Shown: positions 27,007 to 37,087, numbered from the stretch's first letter. The stretch is 64,000 bases of DNA from DATFVA01 sp963711455 (GCA_963711455.1 CAVQEH010000002.1:186001-250000), one strand, 5' to 3'. Notes: a model not told the origin generated them from the letters alone. Made by a program: numbers and translations.

Positions 27007-27966
27007 TTACAGATGAACAACTGCGTCTGCAGGCATTCCGGGTTTTAGTTCATATTTTGGATTATCAACTCTTATCTTAACTGCAAATACAAGTTTGGTT
27101 CGTTCGTCTTTGGTTTGAATATTCTTTGGTGTAAACTCTGCTTCAGGTGAAATGTAAATTATTTTTCCGGGATAAGTTTTGTTCGGGTAAGCATCAACAC
27201 TAATATCTGCTGTTTGCCCGAGTTTGACTCTGCCGAGTTCTTCCTCGGAGACATAAATTTTAAGGTCAACTGTTCTTAAATCTGAAACCTTGAAAAGAGA
27301 TGACATCTGGGTAACAGTTTCACCTTTTTCAAAATACTTTTCAACTATAACTCCGTTAATCGGAGATTGAACGTAAGAATCTCTTATACTTTTTTTCAGA
27401 AGATCTGCACCGGCAATTTGCCTTTTTAAATTTGCATCTGCCTGCTGGATTTCTTCAGGGCGAGCAAAGTTTCTTAGCTTCAGCAGATTTTCTTTTGCAG
27501 ATTTCAATTGAGCCTGTGTAAGTTCATACTTTGCATTAGCATTGTCATACTGGTTTTGAGAAATGGATTTTGCCTCGTATAATTTTTGCATTCGTTCATT
27601 ATCTTTTTTTGCAAGATCAAAATTAACCTGAGCTTGTTTAACGGCTTCTTCGGCCTGCTTTATATCTTCTTTCCGGGCACCATCTTTTAGAAGATTTAAC
27701 TGCGCTCTTGCAGCTTCAACACCGGCTTCAGCCTGGTCTAATTGATATTGAAGTGTTTCATGGTCAATTATCATTACCGTGTCACCTTCATTTACAAACT
27801 GACCTTCGTCATAAAGTATCTTTTCAATCTGACCATTAACTTTTGAGCTTACTATTACGTTTATAGATTCAATATTTCCGGAAGCCTCTATTGTATCTGG
27901 ATTTTCATTATTTCCACAGCCTGTTATGAGAATTCCTATTAAAAAAATCAGAAGTATCTTTTTCAT
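27007..27966 (-). CDS. HlyD-family periplasmic adaptor lipoprotein, YbhG-like
   Basis: The 319-residue protein has a lipobox (ITGC), a lipoyl half (GQIEKILYDEGQFVNEGDTV), a coiled-coil hairpin at about residues 80-190 and the second half YVQSPINGVIVEKYFEKGET. A barrel domain ends GMPADAVVHL. It connects the permease to an outer-membrane channel. No TolC-type gene is in the operon. Its ATG overlaps the TetR stop by four bases. Confidence 0.9.
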   Translation of the reverse strand: MKKILLIFLIGILITGCGNNENPDTIEASGNIESINVIVSSKVNGQIEKILYDEGQFVNEGDTVMIIDHETLQYQLDQAEAGVEAARAQLNLLKDGARKEDIKQAEEAVKQAQVNFDLAKKDNERMQKLYEAKSISQNQYDNANAKYELTQAQLKSAKENLLKLRNFARPEEIQQADANLKRQIAGADLLKKSIRDSYVQSPINGVIVEKYFEKGETVTQMSSLFKVSDLRTVDLKIYVSEEELGRVKLGQTADISVDAYPNKTYPGKIIYISPEAEFTPKNIQTKDERTKLVFAVKIRVDNPKYELKPGMPADAVVHL

Positions 27967-28577
27967 TTACTAACTCCGGGTTGAAGTTCATTAAAAAATT
28001 CTTTCCCTTTATCGGTAAGAATTGCATTCATTAAAAGATTGATTGTAGGATTTAAAATTGTTTTTGGTTCAAGTTTTTGCTCAACAATGAAATCAGGATT
28101 AATAATTCCTCTTACAGAAGAGATAAAAAATGTAACGATAATGTTTGTGGGATAATCAACAATAAATCCCTCAGCTTTTCCCTGTTCAATAAGAATAGAA
28201 ATATTTGCCAGCATCATCTTAGTTCTGAACTCATCTATTTCTTTCCATAGATACCTGTAATGCTCCTGAATATCACGAATCCATTTATCATTTATACTCA
28301 CAAGTAATTTGCCAAAATATTGAAAAAGGTTGAAACATTTCGTTACGGCGTCATTATTTTCATTAAGCAGATTCAGAATATTATTTTTATTCTGCTCAAG
28401 AAAATTTAAGACAACTTCCTTTACTAATGTCTCTTTGGAATCAAAATATTTGTAGATGGTCTTCTTGCTTATTTTTAACTCACGGGCAATTTCATCCATA
28501 GGAGTCTTATAAAATCCTTCCTGCAGAAAAATTTTAGTTGATTCATCAAGTATTTTTTGTTTTTCTTCGGAGACCAT
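27963..28577 (-). CDS. TetR-family regulator of the efflux operon
   Basis: The 204-residue protein has an N-terminal helix-turn-helix (FYKTPMDEIARELKISKKTI, then YKYFDSKETLVKEV). The ligand-binding C-terminal domain is divergent. It is the first gene of the operon, and a row of inverted half-sites overlaps its start and the region upstream, so it is probably an autorepressor. This arrangement parallels E. coli CecR with ybhGFSR, although the ligand is unknown. Confidence 0.9.
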   Translation of the reverse strand: MVSEEKQKILDESTKIFLQEGFYKTPMDEIARELKISKKTIYKYFDSKETLVKEVVLNFLEQNKNNILNLLNENNDAVTKCFNLFQYFGKLLVSINDKWIRDIQEHYRYLWKEIDEFRTKMMLANISILIEQGKAEGFIVDYPTNIIVTFFISSVRGIINPDFIVEQKLEPKTILNPTINLLMNAILTDKGKEFFNELQPGVSK

Positions 28578-28578
28578 T

Positions 28579-28648
28579 GGAAACTATTATTCCTAATTTT
28601 AGTTTCCAAATTAATTATCGGAAACTAAAAAGTCAAGACTCAGTTTCC
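28579..28648. promoter_or_regulatory. Array of alternating GGAAACT/AGTTTCC half-sites, probable TetR operator
   Basis: GGAAACT occurs at 28579-28585 and 28620-28626, and AGTTTCC at 28601-28607 and 28642-28648. The half-sites alternate in direction with centre spacing of 22, 19 and 22 bases, about two helical turns. The central pair extends to the perfect inverted repeat TTTAGTTTCC / GGAAACTAAA (28598-28607 and 28620-28629). The array lies directly before the TetR gene and about 54 bases before the divergent small exported-protein gene, so both may be repressed. Confidence 0.75.
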
Positions 28649-28701
28649 ACATTTATAAAAAATTTTTGTTATTTTGCATAAAAAATGAAGGAGGGGTTAG
28701 C

Positions 28702-29049
28702 ATGAAAGTCTTTTTAATACTTATTTTTTTGCTTCCTTCGGCATTGTATCCGCAGCAGGAAATGGAAAAAAATCTGGATGCTGCCTATCAAAATGCGAAG
28801 AAGGGAATTTATTGGGCACTGGCAAATATACCCGAAAAAAAATCCCGGCTTGAAACTGATCTTATTGCTGATGAAAAGTTGTATTCATCAATTAAACTTG
28901 ATAAGCAGTTTAACGGTATAAGAATCGAGTCGAAGGGATTTTATAACACGACCGAAATTTCTATAACGATCTATAGATCTGACGATGGATTGTTAAAGGA
29001 TGGTTATTTGAAAAAGCCGGAAGAAGAAAAGAAAACAGAAAAAGATTAA
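28702..29049 (+). CDS. Small exported protein divergent to the efflux operon
   Basis: The start is placed at the ATG at 28702 because GGAGGGG lies 8 bases upstream and a signal peptide (FLILIFLLPSALYPQ) follows. An in-frame ATG 36 bases upstream gives only a polar extension. The mature protein is about 100 residues, with AYQNAKKGIYWALANIPEKK, and ends in a Lys/Glu-rich tail. No family is recognised. Its position suggests control by the same TetR operator. Confidence 0.6.
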   Translation: MKVFLILIFLLPSALYPQQEMEKNLDAAYQNAKKGIYWALANIPEKKSRLETDLIADEKLYSSIKLDKQFNGIRIESKGFYNTTEISITIYRSDDGLLKDGYLKKPEEEKKTEKD

Positions 29050-29142
29050 AAAAATCAGATTCTTCTTGATTTATTGAAAAAAAATGCTTAACTCTGTAAC
29101 AATTATTACATAAAATAATATTAATGTAACTATTATTACCGA

Positions 29143-30231
29143 ATGAACTCACGATTAATTGATATTTTTATTCAGGCAGCATCAATTAATGCGCTCTCTC
29201 AAAAAGAAAAACCGATAGCTGATTTTATCAGATATTTTTTAACAGACAGTCCTTTCAATATAACAGAAGATAATTCCTATAATTTTTCCGGTAGCAATAC
29301 TGGCAATATTATTTGCCGGGTTGGGGATGGTGGCGACTTTGTTTTACTTTCACATATGGATACTGCAAGACCCACTTTAAATATGAAACCCGTTTTCGTT
29401 GATGGAAAAATTCAGTCGGCCGGAGATACGGTGCTGGGAGTTGATAACAGACTTGGAATTGCTGTTCTGCTTTTTACCCTGGAAAAAATCGCAAAAGAAA
29501 AAATCCAAACTAAAAATTTTACCGTAGCATTTACAACTTGTGAAGAAATTACTTTGTCAGGTTCAAAGAATTTAAACCTTGGTACTCATATAAACCGGGG
29601 CTTTGTGTTTGATTCTTCCTATCGCCCCGGTTGTTTTATTAATTCTGCCTGCGGATCAATTGGATTTAAAATTAAAATAAAAGGAAAAGCATCTCATTCG
29701 GGAATTGCACCTGAGAGAGGAATAAACGCAATCGCAGTTGCTGCTCATGCCCTGCAGAAAATAAAACAGGGAAGGATTGACCATGATACAACCCTGAACA
29801 TTGGAAAAATCAATGGAGGCTCTGCGGTAAATGTCGTACCTGAGGAAACTTTTTTGGAAGGTGAAGTCAGATCATTTAATACTTCAAAAGTAATCGAATT
29901 GGTTGAAGAGGTAAAAAATATTTTTTTGTGCGAAGCAGAAAAATTTCATGCATCGATTGAATTTGAGTCCGAATGGGATTTTAAACCGTTTAAAGTAACT
30001 GATGAAACGCAGGTTTTTAAAGAAATAACTCAGGTCCTCAATAAAGTTAATCTTAGGCCTGAACCGAAAATTTCGTTAGGCGGAAGTGATGCAAATTCAT
30101 TAAATGAATCTGGAATTCCTTCGGTTAATCTTGGGATCGGTGCACAAAACCCACATTCGAATGAGGAATTTGTTTTTATTGAGGATATGATTAAAAGTGC
30201 AGAAATAGCAATGGAGCTTATAAAAAAATGA
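29143..30231 (+). CDS. M20-family metallopeptidase (PepT-like)
   Basis: The 362-residue protein has the M20 metal ligands in order: LSHMDTARP (His, first Asp), LGVDNRLG, TTCEE, FDSSYR and NPHSNEEFV. The dimerisation domain lies at about residues 170-280 (KIKIKGKASHSGIAPERGIN). It should be a cytosolic zinc aminopeptidase that releases amino acids from short peptides. Its stop overlaps the next gene start by four bases, so it heads the peptide locus. Confidence 0.9.
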   Translation: MNSRLIDIFIQAASINALSQKEKPIADFIRYFLTDSPFNITEDNSYNFSGSNTGNIICRVGDGGDFVLLSHMDTARPTLNMKPVFVDGKIQSAGDTVLGVDNRLGIAVLLFTLEKIAKEKIQTKNFTVAFTTCEEITLSGSKNLNLGTHINRGFVFDSSYRPGCFINSACGSIGFKIKIKGKASHSGIAPERGINAIAVAAHALQKIKQGRIDHDTTLNIGKINGGSAVNVVPEETFLEGEVRSFNTSKVIELVEEVKNIFLCEAEKFHASIEFESEWDFKPFKVTDETQVFKEITQVLNKVNLRPEPKISLGGSDANSLNESGIPSVNLGIGAQNPHSNEEFVFIEDMIKSAEIAMELIKK

Positions 30232-31088
30232 AAAATTTAACTTTAATCTATCACATATTATTGTCGCTTTCATTTATTCCTTTAAATGCTCAGACTAAAG
30301 GCCATCTGGTAATTATTGGAGGCGGCGATAAACCGGGTAATATCATCGAAAAAATTATTGAACTTTCCGGTGGAGAAAATGCAAAGATCATTGTTGTTCC
30401 CAACGCAAGTTCCGAACCGGTTGAATCCGCTACCTGGCAGGTCGATCAATTTAAATCATTCGGTGCAAAAAATGTTGAACCTATCACATTCAACAAAGAA
30501 ACTGCAGATGATGATTCAATAGTAAATAAGCTTAATGATGCTTCCGGTATTTTTTTCTGTGGAGGTGATCAAAGCAGGTTGACTGCAGATTTGCTTGAGA
30601 CAAAACTTTTAGCAAAAATCTGGGATGTATACGAAAAGGGTGGAGTTATAAGCGGCACAAGTGCGGGCGCAGCAGTTATGAGTAAAGTAATGATAACGGG
30701 TAATGAATTAGTAAATAAGGATAGCACGGTAGGTTTTAATATTATTGAAAAGAAAAATGTTGAAACAACTGAAGGTTTTGGATTCGTTACACAGGCAGTA
30801 ATTGATCAGCATTTCATAAAAAGAAAAAGAAATAACAGACTCATAACTGTAATTCTTGAACATCCGCAGCTTCTTGGAATTGGAATAGATGAATCTACCG
30901 CAATCCTTGTAAATCCCGATAATACTTTTGAAGTATTAGGAGAAAGCGAGGTTATAATATATGATCCTGCAAATACTAAAGATATCACGATGAATGATAA
31001 GGGAAAATATTCTGTAAGTGATCTGAAACTGAATATACTTTATGCCGGACAAAAATTCGATATGATTAAAAGAAAAGTTATCGAATGA
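30228..31088 (+). CDS. Exported S51-family peptidase, cyanophycinase-like
   Basis: A signal peptide (LSLSFIPLNAQ) is followed by HLVIIGGGDKPGNI, IFFCGGDQSRL and GGVISGTSAGAAV, with nucleophile Ser145. This motif set defines the S51 cyanophycinase/alpha-aspartyl dipeptidase family. The signal peptide places it in the periplasm or at the cell surface, so it would act on imported or environmental Asp-containing peptides. It overlaps both neighbours by four bases. Confidence 0.88.
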   Translation: MKNLTLIYHILLSLSFIPLNAQTKGHLVIIGGGDKPGNIIEKIIELSGGENAKIIVVPNASSEPVESATWQVDQFKSFGAKNVEPITFNKETADDDSIVNKLNDASGIFFCGGDQSRLTADLLETKLLAKIWDVYEKGGVISGTSAGAAVMSKVMITGNELVNKDSTVGFNIIEKKNVETTEGFGFVTQAVIDQHFIKRKRNNRLITVILEHPQLLGIGIDESTAILVNPDNTFEVLGESEVIIYDPANTKDITMNDKGKYSVSDLKLNILYAGQKFDMIKRKVIE

Positions 31089-32485
31089 ACCTGGCGAAAA
31101 TTAAAATACCGAATACCTATGTAATCATTTTTTCCCTGCTAATTATTACTACAATATTAACATGGGTTATTCCTACCGGGGAATATCAAAGAATAGTTGT
31201 TGAAGGAAAAAAAGAAGTTGTAAATAATTCTTTCCATTATGAACCAGGAAATCCCCAGGGAATTGGAAACTTACTTATGGCTCCTATCAGGGGATTTGTT
31301 GACGCAGCCCTTATAATAGGTTTGGTTTTTATTGTAGGAGGTGCATTCGCCGTATTTCAGAAAACCGAAGCAGTCAATTCACTTATTCTTGGTATTGCAA
31401 AACTGCATAAAGATTCACGGTTAGTACGATTATTACTAATTCCGATCTTCATGATTATTTTTTCTCTCGCCGGAGCAATCTTTGGAATGAGTGAAGAGGT
31501 TATTCCTTTCATTCTTGTTTTTGTTCCACTTGCCCTTACACTTGGTTATGATACAATTACCGGAATAGCAATTCCTTTTGTCGGTGCAGGGGCAGGATTT
31601 GCAGGTGCATTTCTGAATCCTTTTACAGTTGGAATTGCCCAGGAAATTGCAGGTCTGCCCTTGTTTAGCGGCATTGTTTACCGGGGTTTTTGCTGGTCAA
31701 TAACAACCGGAGTAGCAATTGCTTTTGTAATGCTATATGCTAAAAGGATAAAAGCAAGACCGGACAAGAGTATAACATTTAATATTGATTCAGAGAAAAA
31801 GAAAAAGATAGACCACCTTGAAGTTGAAAATCATAAAGGAATTTCCCAGCGACATCGGTTTGTTCTTTTCACGTTTCTTGCCGGGCTTGCAGTCTTAATC
31901 TTTGGTGTACTGAAATACCAGTGGTTCATAGAAGAGCTTGCAGCCGTATTTTTAATAACAGGAATTGCTGTCGGTCTGGTAGGCGGGTTATCTGCAAACG
32001 AAATTACCGAATCCTTTATTAAAGGAGCGAAGGATCTTGTTGGTACTGCTCTTATTATAGGACTTGCCAGAGGAATTTTAATTCTTTCACGGGATGGAAA
32101 AATAATAGATTCGATACTGTTTGCGCTCTCCTCTCCGATATCTTCATTTCATCCCGTGATTTCTTCTCAGGCGATGTTTCTCGTTCAAACATTAATAAAT
32201 TTCTTTGTTCCTTCCGGCAGCGGACAAGCCGTGCTTACAATGCCTATTATGTCTCCTCTTTCAGATTTAGTTGGAGTCAGCAGGCAAATAGCAGTTCTGG
32301 CATTTCAATTTGGAGATGGATTCAGTAATATGATAATTCCGACTTCAGCGGTTACTATGGGAGTACTGTCACTTGCAGAAGTTCCCTGGGAAAAATGGGC
32401 AAGGTGGATTCTTCCTCTTGAAGTAATTTTTCTATTTGTCGGGATGATTCTACTAATTCCGCCTTTCCTGTTCGGATGGAGATAA
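31085..32485 (+). CDS. YfcC/DcuC-like transporter
   Basis: The 466-residue inner-membrane protein has about 12 spans with the YfcC motifs LAGAIFGMSEEVIPF, GAGAGFAGAFLNPFTVGIAQ and NFFVPSGSGQAVLTMPIMSP. Members carry C4-dicarboxylates or basic amino acids, and the specificity is not known from sequence. Translational coupling to the two peptidase genes suggests it imports the amino acids or dipeptides these release. Confidence 0.88.
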   Translation: MNLAKIKIPNTYVIIFSLLIITTILTWVIPTGEYQRIVVEGKKEVVNNSFHYEPGNPQGIGNLLMAPIRGFVDAALIIGLVFIVGGAFAVFQKTEAVNSLILGIAKLHKDSRLVRLLLIPIFMIIFSLAGAIFGMSEEVIPFILVFVPLALTLGYDTITGIAIPFVGAGAGFAGAFLNPFTVGIAQEIAGLPLFSGIVYRGFCWSITTGVAIAFVMLYAKRIKARPDKSITFNIDSEKKKKIDHLEVENHKGISQRHRFVLFTFLAGLAVLIFGVLKYQWFIEELAAVFLITGIAVGLVGGLSANEITESFIKGAKDLVGTALIIGLARGILILSRDGKIIDSILFALSSPISSFHPVISSQAMFLVQTLINFFVPSGSGQAVLTMPIMSPLSDLVGVSRQIAVLAFQFGDGFSNMIIPTSAVTMGVLSLAEVPWEKWARWILPLEVIFLFVGMILLIPPFLFGWR

Positions 32486-32529
32486 GTGTTCAATTAACAA
32501 AATTTATTCATTAAAAAAAGAGGTTAGTT

Positions 32530-33663
32530 ATGAACAGATTTGTACTTCTTCTAACATCAATTGGTTGTTATATTTTCTGTTTTTGTATAACAGCATATTC
32601 ACAAACAGCCGACATATATACGGGTACTATAGATATATATGTTAATTCATATGGTAAGATTCAGTTGTATTCAACTTCCCCTACTGATACTGTTGAACAG
32701 TTAGAAAGAGCTTCTGTTTTGGTTGGTACTGGTCCGAATGCGGTTTTTGATTATCAAAACGATCAGGATGTTGAAGATTCAACAATGCTGTTAGCCACGC
32801 CAAGCTGGGGAGATTATGAAATATATGGAACATATAACAATAATTATTCTGGATTACCCCCTAATGTTCTGATTAAACAAAGTGTTTTTGCCTGGCAAAA
32901 TGGTTCTTATGCAATTGTTAAATGGACAGTCGTTGACAGGGAAGATTCTTCAATAGATGCAATCCTTGGACTTGATTTAATACCTCAAGTTGATAACAGC
33001 TATTTAGGCAACGATACTGTTACCTACACTTCAACCTCTGGAATTATAAGTGATCATAAAACAAGTTATGTCGGATTCAAAATGTTATCCGAAGACATAA
33101 AAGCATTGGGTATGTTCGTCTACTACAGTGATTACACCGAGGACACCACATATTGGAGATATTTGTCATCTACTGAAATAGATTCCCTTCTTATTACAGA
33201 TCCGAATGATCCTGATGTAGATGATCCGGTTATAATCCCGTCCTTAAATTCCAAAACAATTGCCTCGGGTGATTCAATCACTGTTTTCTGGGCAATGGCA
33301 TATGGAGCAAATGATGAAGATATGCAGAATAGTATTGCTGCCGCAGTTTCGAAGTATAATGAGGCTACAGATGTTAAAAATCCGGTGAACAGTAATCCGT
33401 CTGATTACATCCTTAATCAAAATTATCCTAATCCTTTTAATCCTTCAACAATAATATCCTTCACTTTGCCGGAAAGAGAAACTGTTACTCTTGACGTATA
33501 CAATTTACTCGGACAAAAGGTGGTATCGATTATTAATAAAGTGATGGATGCTGGGAAGTATGATGTAAAATTTAATGCAGACAATTTGTCGGCAGGAATT
33601 TATTTCTATTCGCTGAAGACAAATAATTTTGTCTCAACAAAAAAAATGATGCTGCTTAAATAA
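32530..33663 (+). CDS. Secreted protein with T9SS type A sorting domain
   Basis: A signal peptide and a beta-rich region of about 290 residues precede the type A sorting domain. That domain starts YILNQNYPNPFNPSTIISFT and continues with LDVYNLLGQKVVSI and LSAGIYFYSLKTNNF, ending KKMMLLK. This domain directs export by the type IX system and surface attachment. No catalytic motif is seen in the body. The protein may be a surface-bound binding factor of the peptide locus. Confidence 0.9.
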   Translation: MNRFVLLLTSIGCYIFCFCITAYSQTADIYTGTIDIYVNSYGKIQLYSTSPTDTVEQLERASVLVGTGPNAVFDYQNDQDVEDSTMLLATPSWGDYEIYGTYNNNYSGLPPNVLIKQSVFAWQNGSYAIVKWTVVDREDSSIDAILGLDLIPQVDNSYLGNDTVTYTSTSGIISDHKTSYVGFKMLSEDIKALGMFVYYSDYTEDTTYWRYLSSTEIDSLLITDPNDPDVDDPVIIPSLNSKTIASGDSITVFWAMAYGANDEDMQNSIAAAVSKYNEATDVKNPVNSNPSDYILNQNYPNPFNPSTIISFTLPERETVTLDVYNLLGQKVVSIINKVMDAGKYDVKFNADNLSAGIYFYSLKTNNFVSTKKMMLLK

Positions 33664-33707
33664 TTAATAAATAGTAATTAGTAATCTATAATATATATTC
33701 TGAAACT

Positions 33708-34565
33708 ATGACGAGATATAAAGAAATAAAAGACAAGATTCGGACCAAGTATATTGAGCTGCCGAAAAACCAGAAAAAGATGGCAGATTATTTTATAGAT
33801 AATTTTGATAGCATTCCTTTTCTCAGTGTACACCAGGTATCTAAGGCAACGGGTGCAAGTGTAGCTTCAGTAGTAAGGTTTGCACAACGGACAGGATTTT
33901 CAGGTTATAGTGAATTAAGGGATGCTATTGGTGAATCTTTGCAGAATCAATTAAGCGGGAAGAAAATCTTTCCGCTTTTCGATAAACAAAAAGTTGAAGA
34001 GGATATGCTCACGGCTGTAGCAAACCAGGATATCAACAACATTAATGAAACATTAAGCTTAATTGAACGGGAAAATTTTAAGAAAGCAGTTAAAGAAATT
34101 GTAAAAGCTAACCGTGTTTTTACAGCCGGTTTGGGTATCTCTTATTTGTTGGCGGAAATACTTTCATACCAGCTTACACAGGTTGGTATTGATGCCTCGG
34201 TTTTCAAACACGACTATACAGTTTTTCATGAGCAGATTATGTTTCTTAACAAAAACGATTTAATAATTGCATTCTCCTATCCGCCATACTCAAAAGAAAC
34301 AATTGAAGCTTGTGAATATGCCGCAAGTAAAGGGATTAGTACAATTTCAGTTACAAATAAAGAAGCTTCCCCGGTTACTTTTTTTTCTGATATAAACCTG
34401 GTAGTCAAGAGTGAGAATATGCTTTTTACAAATTCATTCGCAGCAATCTCAGTAATAATTAATGCGATAGCTACAGAATGTGCAATGAAAAATAAAACCA
34501 GGGCAGAAAAGATTTTAAGTGAAAGTAAAAAGCTGACAGAAAATCAAAAATTAATTATTAAATGA
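33708..34565 (+). CDS. RpiR/MurR-family regulator
   Basis: Residues 1-77 are the RpiR helix-turn-helix (FLSVHQVSKATGASVASVVR). Residues about 120-250 are a SIS sugar-binding domain (VFTAGLGISYLLAEILSYQL, then IIAFSYPPYSKETIE). Many RpiR proteins sense phosphosugars and control carbon or cell-wall recycling. Here it lies between the transporter and the TonB receptor and is the likely local regulator. Confidence 0.9.
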   Translation: MTRYKEIKDKIRTKYIELPKNQKKMADYFIDNFDSIPFLSVHQVSKATGASVASVVRFAQRTGFSGYSELRDAIGESLQNQLSGKKIFPLFDKQKVEEDMLTAVANQDINNINETLSLIERENFKKAVKEIVKANRVFTAGLGISYLLAEILSYQLTQVGIDASVFKHDYTVFHEQIMFLNKNDLIIAFSYPPYSKETIEACEYAASKGISTISVTNKEASPVTFFSDINLVVKSENMLFTNSFAAISVIINAIATECAMKNKTRAEKILSESKKLTENQKLIIK

Positions 34566-34599
34566 AAATTTTCACCTGGTTTATTAACCCGGAGTATTT

Positions 34600-37032
34600 A
34601 TGAAAAAAATTCTACTATCATTATTATTTATTCAAACCTGTCTGTTTGCCGGAGTTACGGGTAAACTCGTCGGGAAAATAACTGATAAAACAACCGGCCA
34701 GCCGTTATTGGGTGCAAATATTCTTATCCAGGAAACAAACCTCGGTGCTGCTGCGGATGCTGATGGAGAATTTATAATAATAAATATTCCTCCCGGAAAT
34801 TATACTGTTAAAGTAAGCTATATAGGATATGAAACAGTTTTAATTGAAAATGTAAAAATTATTGTTGATCAAACCACACAGTTGCCTGTTGAATTATCAA
34901 CTAAATCTGTCCAGGTGGGTGAAGTAGTTGTAACAGCAAAATCTTCTATGATTCAAAAAGATCTGACAAGCAGTATATCCGTAATTTCAAGAGATGAAAT
35001 TGAAGTGCTGCCGGTTTCAAATTTTACCGATCTTTTATCTTTACAGGCAGGTGTTGTTGGAAGCGGTTCCAACCTTCACGTAAGAGGCGGAAGATCCAAT
35101 GAGGTTGCATACATGATCGATGGAATGCTTGTTCAGGATCCGTTATTGGGAGGTCTCGCAACGAATATAAATAATGATGCTATTCAGGAAATGAGTCTTC
35201 TCAGCGGAACTTTTAATGCCGAGTATGGAAACGCATTGAGCGGTGTAGTAAATGTTGTTACCAGGAATGGTTCAGAAGATTATTCGGGAAAAATTGAGGC
35301 AAGGACAAGTGAATTTGGCGTTTCGGAATATAGCCGTTTACATGAAAATCGTGTAAATGGCAGTTTCAGCGGTCCATTATTTTCTAATGACCTGGAATTT
35401 TTTATGTCCGGCGAACAAAACAATGCCGGTAGTTATTTACCTTTTGGTTATAATAAAGATCAGTCTATGTTCGTTAAGTTAATGTCAAACCTGATACCAA
35501 AATTTAAAATTACACTTTCTGCCCGGGGCAATAAAGGGAGTCACCAAAATTATAGTCAGTCGTACAAATATATTCCCGAACAATATTTACGAAGCAGAAC
35601 GGATAGCTGGCAAAACACTATAACTTTTACCCACACAATTGCAAATAATTTTTTCTATGATTTGAGAGCTTCTTATTTTAACCAGGGATATTATTCCGGA
35701 CTCGATAAGGATACATCTCAATACATTCCTTCTTCTGATTGGACATATTTACCTGATGCCGGAAATGGTATAGAATTTTACAGCAGGGCAGATCCACAGG
35801 AATTGACAGACAGCAGGACTGCTTCAGCCGATATTAAATTTGATGCGGTGTGGCAGATCGGGAGTTTAAATGAGGTGAAATTTGGATCGACGTTCAAGCA
35901 AAACTGGCTTAGATATTTTTATGTTTATGACCCTCAAAGAAATTATCCTTATTTAAATGATTATAACACAACTCCATACGAGGCAACCGGCTATGTACAG
36001 GATAAAATAGAATTTCCTGAACTGGTTATTAATGCAGGTCTTCGTTATGATTATGTGAATGCCAATGTAAAGTTCAGAAATGATCCTCTGGACCCTAACT
36101 CTGTTATAAAAGTAAGTTCAAGAGCTCAGTTATCACCCAGAATTGGAATTGCACATCCAATCTCAGACAGAACCAAACTGCATTTTGCCTACGGACATTT
36201 TTTCCAGAATCCATTATTTCGTTATTTATATGAGAATCATCAATATGATTTAAATGTGAGAGAACCGATTTTCGGTCAAGCTGATCTCGATGCTGAAAGA
36301 ACAATTGCTTATGAAGTAGGAATTTCGCACCAGTTTAGTGATCGTATTGCTGTTGATGCTACCGCTTACTACAAAGACATAACGGGATTGATAGGAACGC
36401 GGTATTACTTCCCCTATGTTAACGGCCGGTATACAGGATATACTTTATATGTGAATGAAACTTATGCGAATGTACAGGGAATAGAGATAGACCTTACTAT
36501 AAGACCCGATAATTATTTTTCAGGCAGCATTAATTATACATATTCCGTTGCCAAGGGGAGCGCTTCTTCGGAAGAGGAATATTATCCCGGTACCCAGGCA
36601 TCAACACAATTGTATTATCTGGATTTTGATCAAACTCATGTTCTTAATGCGATTGGTACATTTACCATTCCGGAGAAAGAAGGTCCGGAAATTTTTGGAA
36701 GTTTTATTTTTGATAATATGGACTTTAATTTGATATTTAAGGCGAATTCCGGATATCCTTATACACCCGGCGGAAGGGATGCCGGACTGGTCATAAAAAA
36801 TTCACTTAGACGACCCGGGCAATATTCTATGGACTTATTACTGGGCAAAGAATTTAAATTAGTCGGAAATTTCCGGCTCAGAATTTTTGGCGAAATTTTA
36901 AACCTTACTAATCATATAAACACTTTATATGTTTATACTGATACGGGCTCACCCGATTATACCCAGGGAAATCATTCAGTTGAATACATGAGAGATCCAT
37001 CCAATTATGGTCCCCGAGATCAATCAGGTTAG
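34600..37032 (+). CDS. TonB-dependent receptor with CarboxypepD_reg-like domain
   Basis: The 810-residue protein has a signal peptide, a CarboxypepD_reg-like domain (GKITDKTTGQPLLGANILIQ, residues about 25-105), a plug domain (NFTDLLSLQAGVVGSGSNLH and RGGRSNEVAYMIDGMLVQDP) and a barrel to the end. It would import a ligand across the outer membrane using TonB. No SusD-like gene is adjacent. The three following genes encode secreted or outer-membrane partners. Confidence 0.92.
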   Translation: MKKILLSLLFIQTCLFAGVTGKLVGKITDKTTGQPLLGANILIQETNLGAAADADGEFIIINIPPGNYTVKVSYIGYETVLIENVKIIVDQTTQLPVELSTKSVQVGEVVVTAKSSMIQKDLTSSISVISRDEIEVLPVSNFTDLLSLQAGVVGSGSNLHVRGGRSNEVAYMIDGMLVQDPLLGGLATNINNDAIQEMSLLSGTFNAEYGNALSGVVNVVTRNGSEDYSGKIEARTSEFGVSEYSRLHENRVNGSFSGPLFSNDLEFFMSGEQNNAGSYLPFGYNKDQSMFVKLMSNLIPKFKITLSARGNKGSHQNYSQSYKYIPEQYLRSRTDSWQNTITFTHTIANNFFYDLRASYFNQGYYSGLDKDTSQYIPSSDWTYLPDAGNGIEFYSRADPQELTDSRTASADIKFDAVWQIGSLNEVKFGSTFKQNWLRYFYVYDPQRNYPYLNDYNTTPYEATGYVQDKIEFPELVINAGLRYDYVNANVKFRNDPLDPNSVIKVSSRAQLSPRIGIAHPISDRTKLHFAYGHFFQNPLFRYLYENHQYDLNVREPIFGQADLDAERTIAYEVGISHQFSDRIAVDATAYYKDITGLIGTRYYFPYVNGRYTGYTLYVNETYANVQGIEIDLTIRPDNYFSGSINYTYSVAKGSASSEEEYYPGTQASTQLYYLDFDQTHVLNAIGTFTIPEKEGPEIFGSFIFDNMDFNLIFKANSGYPYTPGGRDAGLVIKNSLRRPGQYSMDLLLGKEFKLVGNFRLRIFGEILNLTNHINTLYVYTDTGSPDYTQGNHSVEYMRDPSNYGPRDQSG

Positions 37033-37087
37033 GAGCTTCGGTAAAGTTTTAAAGAAAATTTAAAAATGAAATCTATACGGTAATTTT

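Noticed and set aside
30228..31088. True cyanophycin degradation locus
   Set aside because: No cyanophycin synthetase or isoaspartyl dipeptidase is near. S51 proteins also include other Asp-specific peptidases, so only the family is assigned.
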